A stretch of 64,000 nt of DNA, taken from Lautropia sp. GTDB lineage: Bacteria > Pseudomonadota > Gammaproteobacteria > Burkholderiales > Burkholderiaceae_E. Within the stretch, counting starts at the first letter, position 1. Each line of letters starts with the position of its first letter. The stretch covers positions 508,098 to 572,097 of the forward strand of contig JAUMUG010000001.1 of the NCBI GenBank assembly GCA_030530775.1. The letters run 5' to 3'. Both the position numbers and the translations under genes were made by a program. Positions 1 through 9,233 of the stretch are shown piece by piece. The notes beneath the pieces were generated by a model. It had not been told where the DNA came from. It saw only the letters and a program-made list of their open reading frames with translations, and did not search any database.

Positions 1-233
1 CGAAGGCCGAAGCCGTCGTCGAGGTCGAAGCACCCAAGGCCCGTCGTGGCCGCAAGCCGAAGGCCGAAGCCGCCGTCGAGGTCGAAGCACCCAAGGCCCG
101 TCGTGGCCGCAAACCGAAGACGGAAACGGCTGCTGCACCGGTCACCCGGGGCCGCAGGAAGGCCGCTGCCAAACAGGTCGACACGACCCCGGTTCTGGCC
201 ACTTGGCCGTTCCCGGTCGGTAAGCGTCCCTGA
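1..233 (+). CDS. C-terminal part of a basic repeat protein with AT-hook-like motifs (5' end outside window)
   Basis: The reading frame is open from base 3 to the TGA at 231-233. It encodes a Lys/Arg/Ala/Glu-rich tail built from two near-identical 19-residue units, each carrying the motif RRGRKPK, followed by a less repetitive end (ATWPFPVGKRP). RGRKP-type motifs resemble AT-hooks and the basic tails of bacterial histone-H1-like or H-NS-like proteins, so a nucleoid or nucleic-acid binding role is plausible but inferred. The N-terminal domain that would decide the family is not in the window. A GC-rich hairpin follows at 347-366. Confidence 0.55.
   Translation, partial: KAEAVVEVEAPKARRGRKPKAEAAVEVEAPKARRGRKPKTETAAAPVTRGRRKAAAKQVDTTPVLATWPFPVGKRP
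3..116 (+). repeat. Two tandem 57-bp in-frame repeats
   Basis: Bases 3-59 and 60-116 are two copies of a 57-bp unit (19 codons) that differ at very few positions, mainly a Val/Ala codon. The array probably continues upstream of the window. It encodes the AT-hook-like tail and is a candidate for length variation by slippage or recombination. Confidence 0.8.
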
Positions 234-346
234 TTTCCCGTCATTACCGCCAACGGTGCACTCGTGCATCGTTGGTCGTTCATTTCGGCAGGGATATCGA
301 GTTTCTTTGATCGTTTGCCGCTAAAGTAGGAAATGGACAGTGTCCG

Positions 347-366
347 GGGCCCGCACGAACGGGCCC
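347..366 (+). terminator. Possible terminator hairpin after the basic repeat protein
   Basis: GGGCCCG (347-353) and CGGGCCC (360-366) form a perfect 7-bp GC stem with a 6-nt loop, about 115 bp after the stop codon. Only TT follows directly, so it is a weak intrinsic terminator at best. Confidence 0.35.
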
Positions 367-461
367 TTGCCGTCTGTCACGGGCTGCAGCGCACTGTGAG
401 GGCCGTCGAGGTGCGGTCTGCCGTCCGGGCTATCCGACCACCGTTTTGATGAGAGAAATCG

Positions 462-1040
462 ATGAAGGCGATTCTTTGGTTGTTATTGGAAACCGTAGCT
501 TCCCTGGTGGCAGGACTCTGTCTATTGCGTGCCTACGCCTGGTCGCTGGGCATCGCACCTCTCAACAATCAGCTGGTCAATTTCTCGCACGCCATCACGC
601 AGTGGTTGGTCAAGCCGGTCCGTCAGATCGTCAAGCCGGCGGGGCGTTATGACTGGTCCAGCCTGGTGGGGGCGCTGTTGCTGGCTTTGCTGACCAGTGT
701 CGCTTTTTATCTGCTACTGGGCATGGGGCTCAGCGTGGCACGCGTGCCGTTGCTGGCCGTGCTCTGGCTGATCCGGTGGGCACTCTATCTGGCCATGATG
801 TTGATCATCGGTTCGGCACTTCTGTCGCTGATCAATCCGCACGCGCCGCTGGCTTATCCATTGCGGGCGCTCAGCGATCCCTTGATGCGGCCGTTCCGCA
901 GAGTGTTGCCGTTGTTCGGCAGTTTCGATCTGTCGCCGCTGGTCGCCATTCTGGTCATCCAGATCCTGCTGGTCCTGTTCGATCCAACCGTGGTCATGAA
1001 CATGCTGGGCGGTGCCGTGATGGGCTACCAGGGCGATTGA
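462..1040 (+). CDS. YggT family integral membrane protein
   Basis: 192 residues and strongly hydrophobic, with about four to six membrane segments in two similar halves (about residues 5-25 and 65-90, then 95-125 and 150-180), as expected for a duplicated YGGT domain. The second half contains the family-typical stretch around LINPHAPLAYPLRALSDP, and the first half a degenerate copy. The ATG at 462 follows a purine-rich GAGAG. YggT proteins are inner-membrane proteins; some homologues are linked to osmotic or salt tolerance and to division-site organisation, but the biochemical role is unclear. It stands alone and converges on the PfkB gene. Confidence 0.85.
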   Translation: MKAILWLLLETVASLVAGLCLLRAYAWSLGIAPLNNQLVNFSHAITQWLVKPVRQIVKPAGRYDWSSLVGALLLALLTSVAFYLLLGMGLSVARVPLLAVLWLIRWALYLAMMLIIGSALLSLINPHAPLAYPLRALSDPLMRPFRRVLPLFGSFDLSPLVAILVIQILLVLFDPTVVMNMLGGAVMGYQGD

Positions 1041-1211
1041 TGGCTTCGGCTGCGCGCCGGTGCAGTGTCATGCAAGTTTGTGTGGACGCGGATGCAGATC
1101 GGAGCTCGGTGTGCTGCGCAGAATGATAGGGTCCGCACCCCCTTTCCCGGTCTGAAGTGTCGGCTTTCCGGCCGCTGGAATGCTTACCTGATGAACCGAT
1201 GAATCGGCCAT

Positions 1212-1236
1212 GAAAAACGGGCCGATCGAGGCCCGT
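1212..1236 (-). terminator. Intrinsic terminator of the pfkB-type gene
   Basis: ACGGGCC (1217-1223) and GGCCCGT (1230-1236) form a 7-bp stem with a 6-nt loop. Read on the minus strand it is followed by a short T run (AAAAA at 1213-1217 on the plus strand). It lies 100 bp downstream of the minus-strand kinase gene, between two convergent genes, and may act in both directions. Confidence 0.65.
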
Positions 1237-1336
1237 TCGATGGTGTGCGATGGTATGGCTTGGCGCAGGAGGTGTCGGGGCGCCTGGTGTCCGTCCAGGC
1301 GGTTTTCGGCCTCACGCGCGCCCGGAGTCGGAGCGT

Positions 1337-2284
1337 TTACCAGGGAGCCTTGCCGTAAGTGGCGACAAAGCGCTCGCGGATGACGTCACGGCTGGGCGTG
1401 TGGTTCTGTGGTCCATGTGATTCGATCTTGACGGCCCCCATGATACTGCCGAGACGGGCCGCCTGGGCCCAGTCCCAGCCCTGGGTCAGACCATAGAGCA
1501 CGCCGGCGCGGTAGGCGTCGCCGCAGCCGGTCGGATCGACGGCTTTGGAGATGGTGGCCGGGTTGATGGTTTCGACCTTGCCGTTCTGATACAGACGCGA
1601 GCCGTCACCACCGAGTGTCACGATCATCGTACCGGCCGCTTCGGCCACTTCGTCTTCGCTCCAGCCGGTTTTGTTGCACAGCAGACCGAACTCATAGTCG
1701 TTGACGGTCAGCGCCGTGGCAACCTCGACCAGTGGTTTCAGTTCGTCGCCGCTGAAGATCGGCATTGCCTGGCCCGGATCGAAGATGAAGGGAATCTTGC
1801 GCTCGGAGAACTGCCGCGCATGCTCCTGCATGGCCAGCTTGCCGTTTGGTGAGACGATGCCCCAGGCGACTTCGCCGGCGGGAAAGGCATCGACGCGGGC
1901 CTGATGGCCTTCGTTCATGGCACCGGGGTGAAAGGCTGTGAACTGGTTGGCTGCCAGGTCGGTGGTGACGAAAGCCTGCGGCGTGAAGTATTCGGGCAGT
2001 ACCAGTAGTTGGCTGACGTCGATGCCCTGTTTCTGCAGCTCGGCGACGTACTCGCGGCCATCGTTGCCGACAGCGGCCAGGATGGCGGGAGAGCCGCCCA
2101 GCAGGGCCAGGTTGTAGGCGATGTTGGCGGCGCAACCGCCCGGGTCGCGCTTCAGTTGCGGGGTCAGCAGCGAAATATTGATCTGGTGAACCCGGTCGGG
2201 CAGGATGTGGTCTTTGAAGTAGCCGTCAAAGACCATGATGTTGTCGAATGCGACCGAGCCGCTGATCAGGATTCGTTGAGTCAT
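1337..2284 (-). CDS. PfkB-family carbohydrate/adenosine kinase
   Basis: 315 residues if translation starts at the ATG at 2284 (MTQRILISGSVAFDN); an upstream in-frame ATG would add 45 non-conserved residues and is rejected. The N-terminal PfkB signature GGCAANIAYNLALLGG and the C-terminal ATP-site/catalytic signature VDPTGCGDAYRAG, with the catalytic Asp in GCGD, are both present, and length is normal for ribokinase-fold sugar kinases. Betaproteobacterial homologues beside accC/prmA are usually called adenosine kinase-like, but the substrate cannot be read from sequence. It is last in the minus-strand run, 246 bp after the DUF3426 gene, and has its own terminator. Confidence 0.85.
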   Translation of the reverse strand: MTQRILISGSVAFDNIMVFDGYFKDHILPDRVHQINISLLTPQLKRDPGGCAANIAYNLALLGGSPAILAAVGNDGREYVAELQKQGIDVSQLLVLPEYFTPQAFVTTDLAANQFTAFHPGAMNEGHQARVDAFPAGEVAWGIVSPNGKLAMQEHARQFSERKIPFIFDPGQAMPIFSGDELKPLVEVATALTVNDYEFGLLCNKTGWSEDEVAEAAGTMIVTLGGDGSRLYQNGKVETINPATISKAVDPTGCGDAYRAGVLYGLTQGWDWAQAARLGSIMGAVKIESHGPQNHTPSRDVIRERFVATYGKAPW

Positions 2285-2530
2285 GCTGTTTTCTCGAAAA
2301 AGAGTTCCCGACAGGGAGGGAGATTGGTGTCGGAAAGGGAGGAGAAGAATGCGCCCGGGTTGGCGAGAGCCGTCGAAGGTCGATAAACCGTCGAAGGCCG
2401 ATCCGGGCTGATTCGGCAACGAAGTTTGGCTTGCGTCGCTGCGGATTCGATGCCGTGCCGGTGCCGCGTGGAACGGGCGGCGGGCAAGTATCAGGATCGG
2501 GGCATGGGCAGTGGCGTGGGGGCGAATGGG

Positions 2531-3946
2531 TCAAGGATAGAAAAGTTCGACTTCGTAGCCGGCCAGGTTCAGTTCGCCAGTGTCCAGGATCAGGTCCAGA
2601 GGCTGCTCGACGTGTGCCGGGATGCCGTCCTGAATGGACAGGGAGGCCGGCAGGTACTGGGCGGGCAACAGCACCTTGCGCACCAGCACGGCCTGGGACG
2701 GGCCTTTGAGGCTCAGCTCCATTGCCGGCCAGCGTGCGGGCAGTTCACTGCGGTTGCGTAGTATGGCCGTCATCCGGGTCTGGCCCGCCTTGTGCGTGCT
2801 GCGCAGTTCGAAGGACTCGATCGACAGCGATTTCAGGTTCATCGGTGCTTCGATGCGCTGCCCGGTGACTGTGCTGGCCAGACTGGCCAGCGGGCGCAGG
2901 AAGGGTAGCTGATAAGCGATTTCGGAGCGGAACACGGACAGCAGCTGGATGATCGCCAGGATGGTCAGCGCAATGATCAGCCGCTTGGTGCGGGCCGGGG
3001 TCAGCCAGCGGGTCAGCCTGTTTCTGGTTGCGGTGTCGGCCGTCTGACTGACGCCGGCACGCCCGCTGCGTCGACGCTTGTCGGCATCGGCGCTCTTGCT
3101 GCGGCTGCTGCGGCGTTTTCTACGGCCGTCGGCATTTCTGATGGCTTCGTCGGCGACTGCCTCGGCTTGTCGGGGTCGCTGCTGCCGCCAGATCTCGTTG
3201 GCTTCGTCGATTAGCGCACCGGCCGCTGCACTGTCGGGTTCGAGCGGGTCGGCCTGCGGAACGGCGCCGCCATTTCGTCGCAACGAGGCCGGCAGGCGGG
3301 TCGTATCCGTGTCTCCGTGGTTGTCGGATTCGTGGTCGGACATGAAGAACCGTGTATGCAACTCTTCATCCGTGGAGGAGGCGGATGTCGATGCATCGTG
3401 CTCTCCATGCCCGCCGTCGTCGGCCGCCGCATGCGCGTCCTCTGCCCCTGCGACGATTCCGCCATCGGATGTGCCGGCCTCCTCACCCGGTGCTCCGGAT
3501 TCTTCGTCCAGTTCGCGGAACATGCGGGCGGCTTCGGCCATCTTGCGGAGACCTTCGGCTGCACGGGCCTGTTCTTCGTCCCCGTCGGGCGACTCGACGG
3601 GGACGTCCTCCCGGCCATCGGTGGTTGCAGCGGATGGGGGGACGGGGGCGTCGGCGTCGGGCGGGCTGCCCGTCATCGGGCTGGACGGCGAAAAGCGGCC
3701 GGCGCCGTGTGCCGAGGCTGTGGCATCGGTGCCGGCAGCCTGGGCTGTCGTCGCATGGTCGGAGCCGCTGACCACGGGTGTGGCTTTTTCGGTTTTTTCG
3801 TCCTTGTCGACGTAGCGCAGATGTTCTACGCCCGAAAACACATGCTGACAGACTCCGCAGCGCACCAGACCCCGACGCAGCTTGAGCTGATCAGGGACGA
3901 CCTTGAAGCTGGTTTTGCATTGCGGACAGGTAGTTGCGAGCGCCAT
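2531..3946 (-). CDS. Zinc-ribbon and DUF3426 domain membrane protein
   Basis: 471 residues. The N-terminus has an MJ0042-type zinc ribbon with two CxxC pairs (C7/C10 and C30/C33: CPQC and CGVC). A long acidic/low-complexity region follows (about residues 50-280), then an Arg-rich stretch, one transmembrane helix (about 318-340) and a C-terminal DUF3426 domain. Proteins of this plan are conserved next to prmA and accBC in Burkholderiales and are predicted inner-membrane proteins of unknown function. The central region is longer than in most homologues, in line with other low-complexity insertions in this genome (see glnE and mpl). It lies 202 bp downstream of prmA. Confidence 0.8.
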   Translation of the reverse strand: MALATTCPQCKTSFKVVPDQLKLRRGLVRCGVCQHVFSGVEHLRYVDKDEKTEKATPVVSGSDHATTAQAAGTDATASAHGAGRFSPSSPMTGSPPDADAPVPPSAATTDGREDVPVESPDGDEEQARAAEGLRKMAEAARMFRELDEESGAPGEEAGTSDGGIVAGAEDAHAAADDGGHGEHDASTSASSTDEELHTRFFMSDHESDNHGDTDTTRLPASLRRNGGAVPQADPLEPDSAAAGALIDEANEIWRQQRPRQAEAVADEAIRNADGRRKRRSSRSKSADADKRRRSGRAGVSQTADTATRNRLTRWLTPARTKRLIIALTILAIIQLLSVFRSEIAYQLPFLRPLASLASTVTGQRIEAPMNLKSLSIESFELRSTHKAGQTRMTAILRNRSELPARWPAMELSLKGPSQAVLVRKVLLPAQYLPASLSIQDGIPAHVEQPLDLILDTGELNLAGYEVELFYP

Positions 3947-4148
3947 GACGCTATCTTACCGTTGCGGAGAAATATCGGAAGGGAAGGCGTGTTCGAAAGC
4001 TGGTCGGGCGTCAGATTTGCCAGATGATCGGGCGGAGCGAGGGGGCGGCAGGACATTTGCAAGCCCGCCGGCACCGACGACGGAGGAGGCTGACATCGGC
4101 CGGGGGGTCGTGCCCGCAGAAAGCGCGAGAAAGTGGAAATCTGGTGGT

Positions 4149-5078
4149 TCAACGCCGACCGCTCAGACAGGCCCAACCGTCACGGGTCCGCCAGGCCGCA
4201 AGATCCAGGGCGGGATCGTAACACTGCGCCACTTCATCGATCTGGCGTTCCAGAACGCCGGACAGTGCGATCCGGCCGCCGGGTGCGACCAGCGCCGACA
4301 GGATCGGGGCCAGCAGCTTCAGCGGCGTGGACAGAATGTTGGCGATCACGATGTCGGCGGGCTCGGGCAAGGGCGCATCTCCATCGAAAGCCGTGATCTC
4401 GACTTGGTTGATACGGGCGTTCTCCCGCGTGCTGAGCACGGCCTGCGGATCGATGTCGATGCCGATGACTTCGCGGGCGCCGAGCCGGGCCGCGGCAATG
4501 GCCAGAATGCCCGAGCCGCAGCCGTAATCGATCACCCGTTTGCCATTCGGATCGGTTTCATCCAGCCATTCCAGACAGAGCCGGGTGGTGGGATGACTGC
4601 CGGTGCCGAAGGCCAGACCGGGATCGATGATCAGTGCTTTCCGGCTCTGGTCGGCAGCCGCTTCGGCGGCATGCCAGCTGGGCAGGATCAACAGTCGCTT
4701 GCCCACGGGGATCGGATCGAACTGCGATTGGGTCAGCCGCACCCAGTCCTGATCATCGACGCGCCGGCTGGCGATGACGGCCGGTCGTGGCAGTTCGAGC
4801 GCGGCAGCCGCTGCGTTCAGCAGGGCGCTGCCGTCGTCGTCGGCATCGAGCAGAATGGCCAGCCGGGTGCGCTTCCAGCCAAAGGTCTGCGGCAGCATGC
4901 CGGCACCGATGCCGCCGGCCGGCAGCGGCTCGCCGAACAGTGGCTGCTCGTCGGCCGAATCTGCGTCTGCGTCTTCTGCCTGTACCGACAGCGCACCTGC
5001 TTCCATGCAGGCGTCGGCCCAGACTTCGGCGTGGGCCTTGTCGACTTCGATCGTCAGTTCGTTCCAGGACTGGCTCAT
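4149..5078 (-). CDS. prmA: Ribosomal protein L11 methyltransferase PrmA
   Basis: 309 residues from the ATG at 5078 (MSQSWNELTIEV); the longer open frame upstream overlaps accC and is not conserved. PrmA trimethylates ribosomal protein L11 using S-adenosylmethionine. The class I methyltransferase motif I is seen as VIDYGCGSGILAIAAA, preceded by the PrmA hallmark DPGLAFGTGSHPTTRLCL and followed by the NILSTPL motif IV region. A short acidic insertion near residues 35-50 is not typical. It starts 11 bp after accC and belongs to the accB-accC-prmA transcription unit found widely in betaproteobacteria. Confidence 0.95.
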   Translation of the reverse strand: MSQSWNELTIEVDKAHAEVWADACMEAGALSVQAEDADADSADEQPLFGEPLPAGGIGAGMLPQTFGWKRTRLAILLDADDDGSALLNAAAAALELPRPAVIASRRVDDQDWVRLTQSQFDPIPVGKRLLILPSWHAAEAAADQSRKALIIDPGLAFGTGSHPTTRLCLEWLDETDPNGKRVIDYGCGSGILAIAAARLGAREVIGIDIDPQAVLSTRENARINQVEITAFDGDAPLPEPADIVIANILSTPLKLLAPILSALVAPGGRIALSGVLERQIDEVAQCYDPALDLAAWRTRDGWACLSGRR

Positions 5079-5089
5079 TCGGCTTTGGG

Positions 5090-6436
5090 TCAGCGTCGTT
5101 TGGACAGCAGTTTTTCGAGGTAATGGATCGAGGTGCCGCCCTGGTTGAAGCGGGCGTCTTCCATCAGATCGCGATGCAGCGCGATGTTGGTGTTGATGCC
5201 TTCGACCACCATTTCCGACAATGCGATGCGCATCCGGCGGATGGCCTGCTCGCGGGTGTCGCCATAGCAGATCACTTTGCCGATCATCGAATCGTAATAG
5301 GGTGGAACGAAGTAGTTGTTGTAGACGTGCGAGTCCACCCGCGTGCCCGGTCCCCCCGGTGGGTGCCAATTGGTGATCTTGCCGGCCGATGGGATGAACT
5401 TGTAGGGGTCTTCGGCATTGATCCGGCACTCGACGGCATGGCCTTCGAGTGTGATGTCGTCCTGGGTGATGCTCAATTCCTCGCCGGCGGCGATGCGGAT
5501 CTGCTGCTGCACCAGATCGATACCGGTGATCATCTCGGTGACCGGATGCTCGACCTGCAGACGGGTGTTCATCTCGATGAAGAAGAATTCACCGTTTTCA
5601 TAGAGGAATTCGAAGGTACCGGCGCCCCGGTAGCCGATGGCTTTACAGGCGTCGGTGCAGCGGCGGCCGATCTGGTCGATCTGCTCGCGTGAGACGCCGG
5701 GCGCGGGCGCTTCCTCGACGATTTTCTGGTGGCGGCGCTGCATCGAGCAGTCGCGCTCGCCCAGATAGATGGCGTTGCCGTGCTCATCGGCCAGCACCTG
5801 GATCTCGATGTGGCGCGGATTTTCGAGGTAGCGCTCCATGTAGACCGCGCCGTTGTTGAAGGCGGCCTGTGCTTCACTGCGGGTGGTGGCCACGGCTGTC
5901 AGCAGAGCGGGCTCGTTGTGCACCACGCGCATGCCACGTCCGCCGCCGCCGCCGGCTGCCTTGATGATGACGGGATAGCCGATCCGGCGGGCCGTTTCCA
6001 GAATGTCCTGTGGGTCATCGGACAGTGCGCCTTCCGAACCGGGCACGACCGGCACGCCGGCGCTCTTCATCGCATCCTTGGCCGATACCTTGTCGCCCAT
6101 CAGCCGGATCGACTCGGGGCGGGGGCCGATGAACACGAAACCGCTTTTCTCGACCCGCTCGGCAAAATCGGCGTTTTCCGACAGAAAGCCGTAGCCGGGG
6201 TGGATGGCGCCGGTATCGGTCACTTCGGCGGCACTGATGATCGACGGAATGTGCAGATAGCTGTCGCGCGAAGCAGCCGGCCCGATACAGACCGATTCGT
6301 CGGCCAGTCGGACATATTTGGCTTCGGTATCGGCCTCGGAGTGTACGACGACGGTGCGAATGCCCATCTCACGGCAGGCTCGCTGGATACGCAGGGCGAT
6401 TTCGCCCCGGTTGGCGATGAGAATCTTCTCGAACAT
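5090..6436 (-). CDS. accC: Acetyl-CoA carboxylase, biotin carboxylase subunit AccC
   Basis: 448 residues from the ATG at 6436 ([16 protein letters not shown]), the family-normal start and length. It carboxylates the biotin of AccB with ATP and bicarbonate, the first step of fatty-acid synthesis. The ATP-grasp Gly-rich loop ([14 protein letters not shown]), the biotin carboxylase signature around [18 protein letters not shown], and the catalytic [10 protein letters not shown] segment are all intact. It begins 22 bp after accB and ends 11 bp before prmA, which indicates one operon. Confidence 0.97.
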   Translation of the reverse strand: MFEKILIANRGEIALRIQRACREMGIRTVVVHSEADTEAKYVRLADESVCIGPAASRDSYLHIPSIISAAEVTDTGAIHPGYGFLSENADFAERVEKSGFVFIGPRPESIRLMGDKVSAKDAMKSAGVPVVPGSEGALSDDPQDILETARRIGYPVIIKAAGGGGGRGMRVVHNEPALLTAVATTRSEAQAAFNNGAVYMERYLENPRHIEIQVLADEHGNAIYLGERDCSMQRRHQKIVEEAPAPGVSREQIDQIGRRCTDACKAIGYRGAGTFEFLYENGEFFFIEMNTRLQVEHPVTEMITGIDLVQQQIRIAAGEELSITQDDITLEGHAVECRINAEDPYKFIPSAGKITNWHPPGGPGTRVDSHVYNNYFVPPYYDSMIGKVICYGDTREQAIRRMRIALSEMVVEGINTNIALHRDLMEDARFNQGGTSIHYLEKLLSKRR

Positions 6437-6458
6437 GGTGCGCCGGCCCCAGGAGTGG

Positions 6459-6929
6459 TTACTCGATGACGAACAGCGGTTGGCCGTACTCGATCGGCTG
6501 ACCGTTCTCGACCAGGATTTCGACGACGGTGCCGGCGAATTCCGATTCGATTTCATTCATCAGCTTCATGGCTTCGATGATGCACAGGGTGTCGCCGACC
6601 TTGACGGTGCTACCCACCGAGACGAAGGGGTCCGCTTCCGGGTTCGGGGCGCGGTACAGTGTGCCGACCATCGGCGACTTGATGGTTTTGCCACGGCTGG
6701 GTGCGGTGCCTGCCGGCGGGGCGGCATCGGCAGCCGTTGCCGGTGCGGCCGCCTGTGCGGCAGTGGCAGGCGCCGGAACGTGCACGACCTGAGCCACAGG
6801 CGCCTGTGCGGCCACCGGTGGCGGTGCCTTCACGATGCGTACACGGCCTTCTGCCTCTGTGATTTCGAGCTCAGAGATGCTGGAATCGGCAACGAGGTCT
6901 ATCAAGGTTTTCAGTTTGCGCAAATCCAT
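6459..6929 (-). CDS. accB: Acetyl-CoA carboxylase biotin carboxyl carrier protein AccB
   Basis: 156 residues. The N-terminal [16 protein letters not shown] is typical of BCCP, followed by an Ala/Pro-rich flexible linker and the C-terminal biotinyl domain. The biotin-accepting Lys is about residue 122 in the EAMKLMNEI motif. Biotinylated AccB shuttles carboxylate between AccC and the carboxyltransferase. It sits directly upstream of accC and 117 bp downstream of aroQ. Confidence 0.97.
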   Translation of the reverse strand: MDLRKLKTLIDLVADSSISELEITEAEGRVRIVKAPPPVAAQAPVAQVVHVPAPATAAQAAAPATAADAAPPAGTAPSRGKTIKSPMVGTLYRAPNPEADPFVSVGSTVKVGDTLCIIEAMKLMNEIESEFAGTVVEILVENGQPIEYGQPLFVIE

Positions 6930-7046
6930 GCTGGGTATCCCTGTTGGATGAATGCCGGCCTTTGCCTAGCCTGGGCGTTGAATGATGAAGCCCGCGAGCC
7001 ATCGTCGCCAGCCATGGCGGGACGAATCGGGGCGGGTGCTGGAATG

Positions 7047-7514
7047 TCAGGCCAGCCGCCGCTCCAGTCTGGAGAAAGCAAACTGCAGGGCAGCCTCATA
7101 GCCGAACGCGCCCATGCCGACGACGACGGCCTGGGCAAGATCAGAGAAATAAGAATGATGCCTGAATGCTTCGCGTCGGTGCACGTTGGACAGGTGCACC
7201 TCGACGAAGGGCAGGTCGACCGCGGCCAGTGCATCGCGCAGCGCGACGCTGGTATGCGTGTAGGCAGCGGGGTTGATGATGATGAATGCGGTGCCATCGA
7301 GGCGCGCAGCCTGGATGCGATCGACGAGCGCACCTTCGTGATTGCTCTGGAAATGCCACAAGGGCACCTGCCGGGCCTCGGCCAGTGTCTGCAGGCGCTG
7401 GTTGATGTCGGCCAGCGTGAGACGGCCGTAGACTTCGGGCTCGCGGGTGCCCAGCAGGTTCAGGTTGGGGCCATGGATGACCAATACCCCTGTTTTATCG
7501 CCAGATGAGTTCAA
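7047..7514 (-). CDS. aroQ: Type II 3-dehydroquinate dehydratase AroQ
   Basis: 155 residues, standard for the dodecameric type II enzyme that converts 3-dehydroquinate to 3-dehydroshikimate. The N-terminal signature [16 protein letters not shown] contains the flexible-loop Arg and the catalytic Tyr. [20 protein letters not shown] and [18 protein letters not shown] (catalytic His, substrate-binding residues) are intact. It lies 12 bp after the thioredoxin-like gene and 117 bp before accB; aroQ-accB-accC is a common betaproteobacterial order. Confidence 0.96.
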   Translation of the reverse strand: MNSSGDKTGVLVIHGPNLNLLGTREPEVYGRLTLADINQRLQTLAEARQVPLWHFQSNHEGALVDRIQAARLDGTAFIIINPAAYTHTSVALRDALAAVDLPFVEVHLSNVHRREAFRHHSYFSDLAQAVVVGMGAFGYEAALQFAFSRLERRLA

Positions 7515-7526
7515 AATCGTGCACGC

Positions 7527-8192
7527 TCAACGCAATTCCGGCGATTTTAGCATCGAACGAAGCTCGTCGACATCGACCAGGCCGGCGTGCTGCCAATGCA
7601 GTCGTCCTTGTGCGTTCAGTACCACGGTATAGGGCATCTGGCCCTGTTTGTTGCCCCATTGCCGGGCCAGCGAGAGTCCCTTGAAGTCGGCAATCAACAG
7701 CGGATAGGCCACCGGGGTCTTTTCGGTGAAGCGCTGCACCCGGTCTTGCTTGTCGAGGGAGATGCCGATGAAGGCGGCTTCAGAGCCCAGCTCCTGCGAC
7801 AACGCAGACAGATCGGGCATCTCTTTGATACAGGGCGCACACCAGGTGGCCCAGAAATTGATCACCACCGGCTTGCCCTTCAGGCTGTCGACATCGAAGG
7901 GTTCGCCCTTGCTGTCCGGCCAGCCGAAGGTGGCCAACTCCTCGAGCGGGGCGGCGGTGCCGGGCGTGGCGGCCCGGTCGGTACCGGTTGCCTCGTCGTC
8001 GGGGGTGGATCGATCGGCAGCCGTCTGCTCGGTGGTGCCGACCTGGGCCACCGTACCCGCCGGTCGTGAGGCTGCGGGTTGCATCGGTTCGTTCGCCCAA
8101 GCGCCGCCGGTCAGGGACAGCGCACCGAGCGCGATACTCAGGCCCAGGCGCCTGAGTTCAGTTTGAAGGGGATGGCATCGCGGGGACATCAA
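7527..8192 (-). CDS. TlpA/ResA-like thiol-disulfide oxidoreductase
   Basis: 221 residues. An N-terminal hydrophobic signal segment (about residues 14-33, ending near GGAWA) suggests periplasmic export or membrane anchoring. A low-complexity Thr/Ala-rich linker of about 50 residues precedes the AhpC/TSA-thioredoxin domain, which has the redox motif WCAPC at residues 117-121 and a family-typical cis-Pro region (GQMPYTVVLNAQG). Such proteins act as periplasmic reductants in cytochrome c maturation or disulfide handling. The start overlaps the preceding unknown gene by 35 bp, and aroQ follows after 12 bp. Confidence 0.88.
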   Translation of the reverse strand: MMSPRCHPLQTELRRLGLSIALGALSLTGGAWANEPMQPAASRPAGTVAQVGTTEQTAADRSTPDDEATGTDRAATPGTAAPLEELATFGWPDSKGEPFDVDSLKGKPVVINFWATWCAPCIKEMPDLSALSQELGSEAAFIGISLDKQDRVQRFTEKTPVAYPLLIADFKGLSLARQWGNKQGQMPYTVVLNAQGRLHWQHAGLVDVDELRSMLKSPELR

Positions 8193-8835
8193 AACCTCCG
8201 TTCGGGTTGGCAGGGGAGTTCATCAGCCGGTGCAGGGCCTCGATATCACCTCGCTCGGTGCCTTGGCCGCGCTTGAGCGCGCCGCGTAGATCGTCGTGCG
8301 GATAGACCGAGATCATCACCGGCAGTTCGTTACGGTCATGAAAGATCAGTGCCGGCACATCGGCGTTGCGGTCCGAAAAATGGGCGATATCGACCACATC
8401 GTAATGCACACCGGCATCCAGCAGGCGGATTTCCAGCTCCTTGCTCTCATCGGTGAAGCACTGGATGTGCAACGGCGTGTGCGGGGCGACCACACCCTTC
8501 CAGGCCGCACCGCACAGATAGGGGTGATAATCGGCCAGCCGCTCGAGCCAGACCCGCCCCGCCGCACGATACCGTGCCACCCGATCGGCATGGCCGGGGT
8601 CGAACAATTCCAGGTGTTCTCGCAGCGCCAGATCGATTTCCTCGTTGCTGGGCATCAAGCCCGCAGGCGGGGTGCTGCCACCAAAGGCTCGTTTGACTGC
8701 CTTCTGTTTGGCACTCTGATAATCCAGGGCGCTTTCGGCGATCATCCGGGCAGCGCTGGCGGCCAGTTCGGCACGCAGCTCGGAACGGGCGTGGCCGGGC
8801 GCCGGCAGGGTCGAGGCATCAAGTATCGGTTTCAT
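8158..8835 (-). CDS. Conserved protein of unknown function
   Basis: 225 residues from the ATG at 8835 (MKPILDAST); an upstream in-frame start would add 23 less likely residues. There is no signal peptide or membrane segment. The N-terminal third is helical and charged (around YQSAKQKAVKRAFGG), followed by a denser domain with conserved-looking aromatic/His stretches (DYHPYLCGAAWKG, HIQCFTDESKELEIRLL, YDVVDIAHF). The pattern hints at an alpha/beta fold, but I recognise no catalytic motif. It overlaps the TlpA-like gene by 35 bp, so the two are probably co-translated, and is divergent from mpl. Confidence 0.65.
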   Translation of the reverse strand: MKPILDASTLPAPGHARSELRAELAASAARMIAESALDYQSAKQKAVKRAFGGSTPPAGLMPSNEEIDLALREHLELFDPGHADRVARYRAAGRVWLERLADYHPYLCGAAWKGVVAPHTPLHIQCFTDESKELEIRLLDAGVHYDVVDIAHFSDRNADVPALIFHDRNELPVMISVYPHDDLRGALKRGQGTERGDIEALHRLMNSPANPNGGFDVPAMPSPSN

Positions 8836-9233
8836 CGATCGGGCCGCGCAAAAGCGAGAGAGAGGAAACGGCAGGGACGGCGTGGGCGCGGTCATCCCAC
8901 ACAAGTGTAGAGCGAGTTCGGCGGACAGACGGTCTATTCTTGCTGATACAAAGAGGAGGGGGCGTCGAGCGGGCAGAAATGGTGCGGGCGACGATGTGTC
9001 CGGCGATCCGGATTGCGATCATCCGGGGCGGGCGCTGTGTGCGAGGGGGCGAGGCGGTGGTTGTTCGTGGGCACGGCGTCTCTGCTGGCCGCGATCGCGA
9101 CGATAGCCGCCCACAAACCGACGGGACGCCTCACCACGGGTCAGAGCCGCGCAGTGTAGCGTAGCGGATGACTGGCTGCCGTCCGGCGGGTCGATGACGG
9201 GCGGCGGCCGGGGACGGCCGGTAGAATCGGCGG
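8836..9233. other. Divergent intergenic region between the unknown gene and mpl
   Basis: About 400 bp without a convincing gene. It must hold promoters for both directions (minus-strand aroQ-acc run and plus-strand mpl), but I found no -10/-35 pair good enough to name. Short open frames here are not conserved-looking. Confidence 0.5.

Noticed and set aside
1..116. Possible CRISPR-like or satellite repeat
   Set aside because: The repeats are contiguous, in-frame and encode a basic protein tail; there are no unique spacers.
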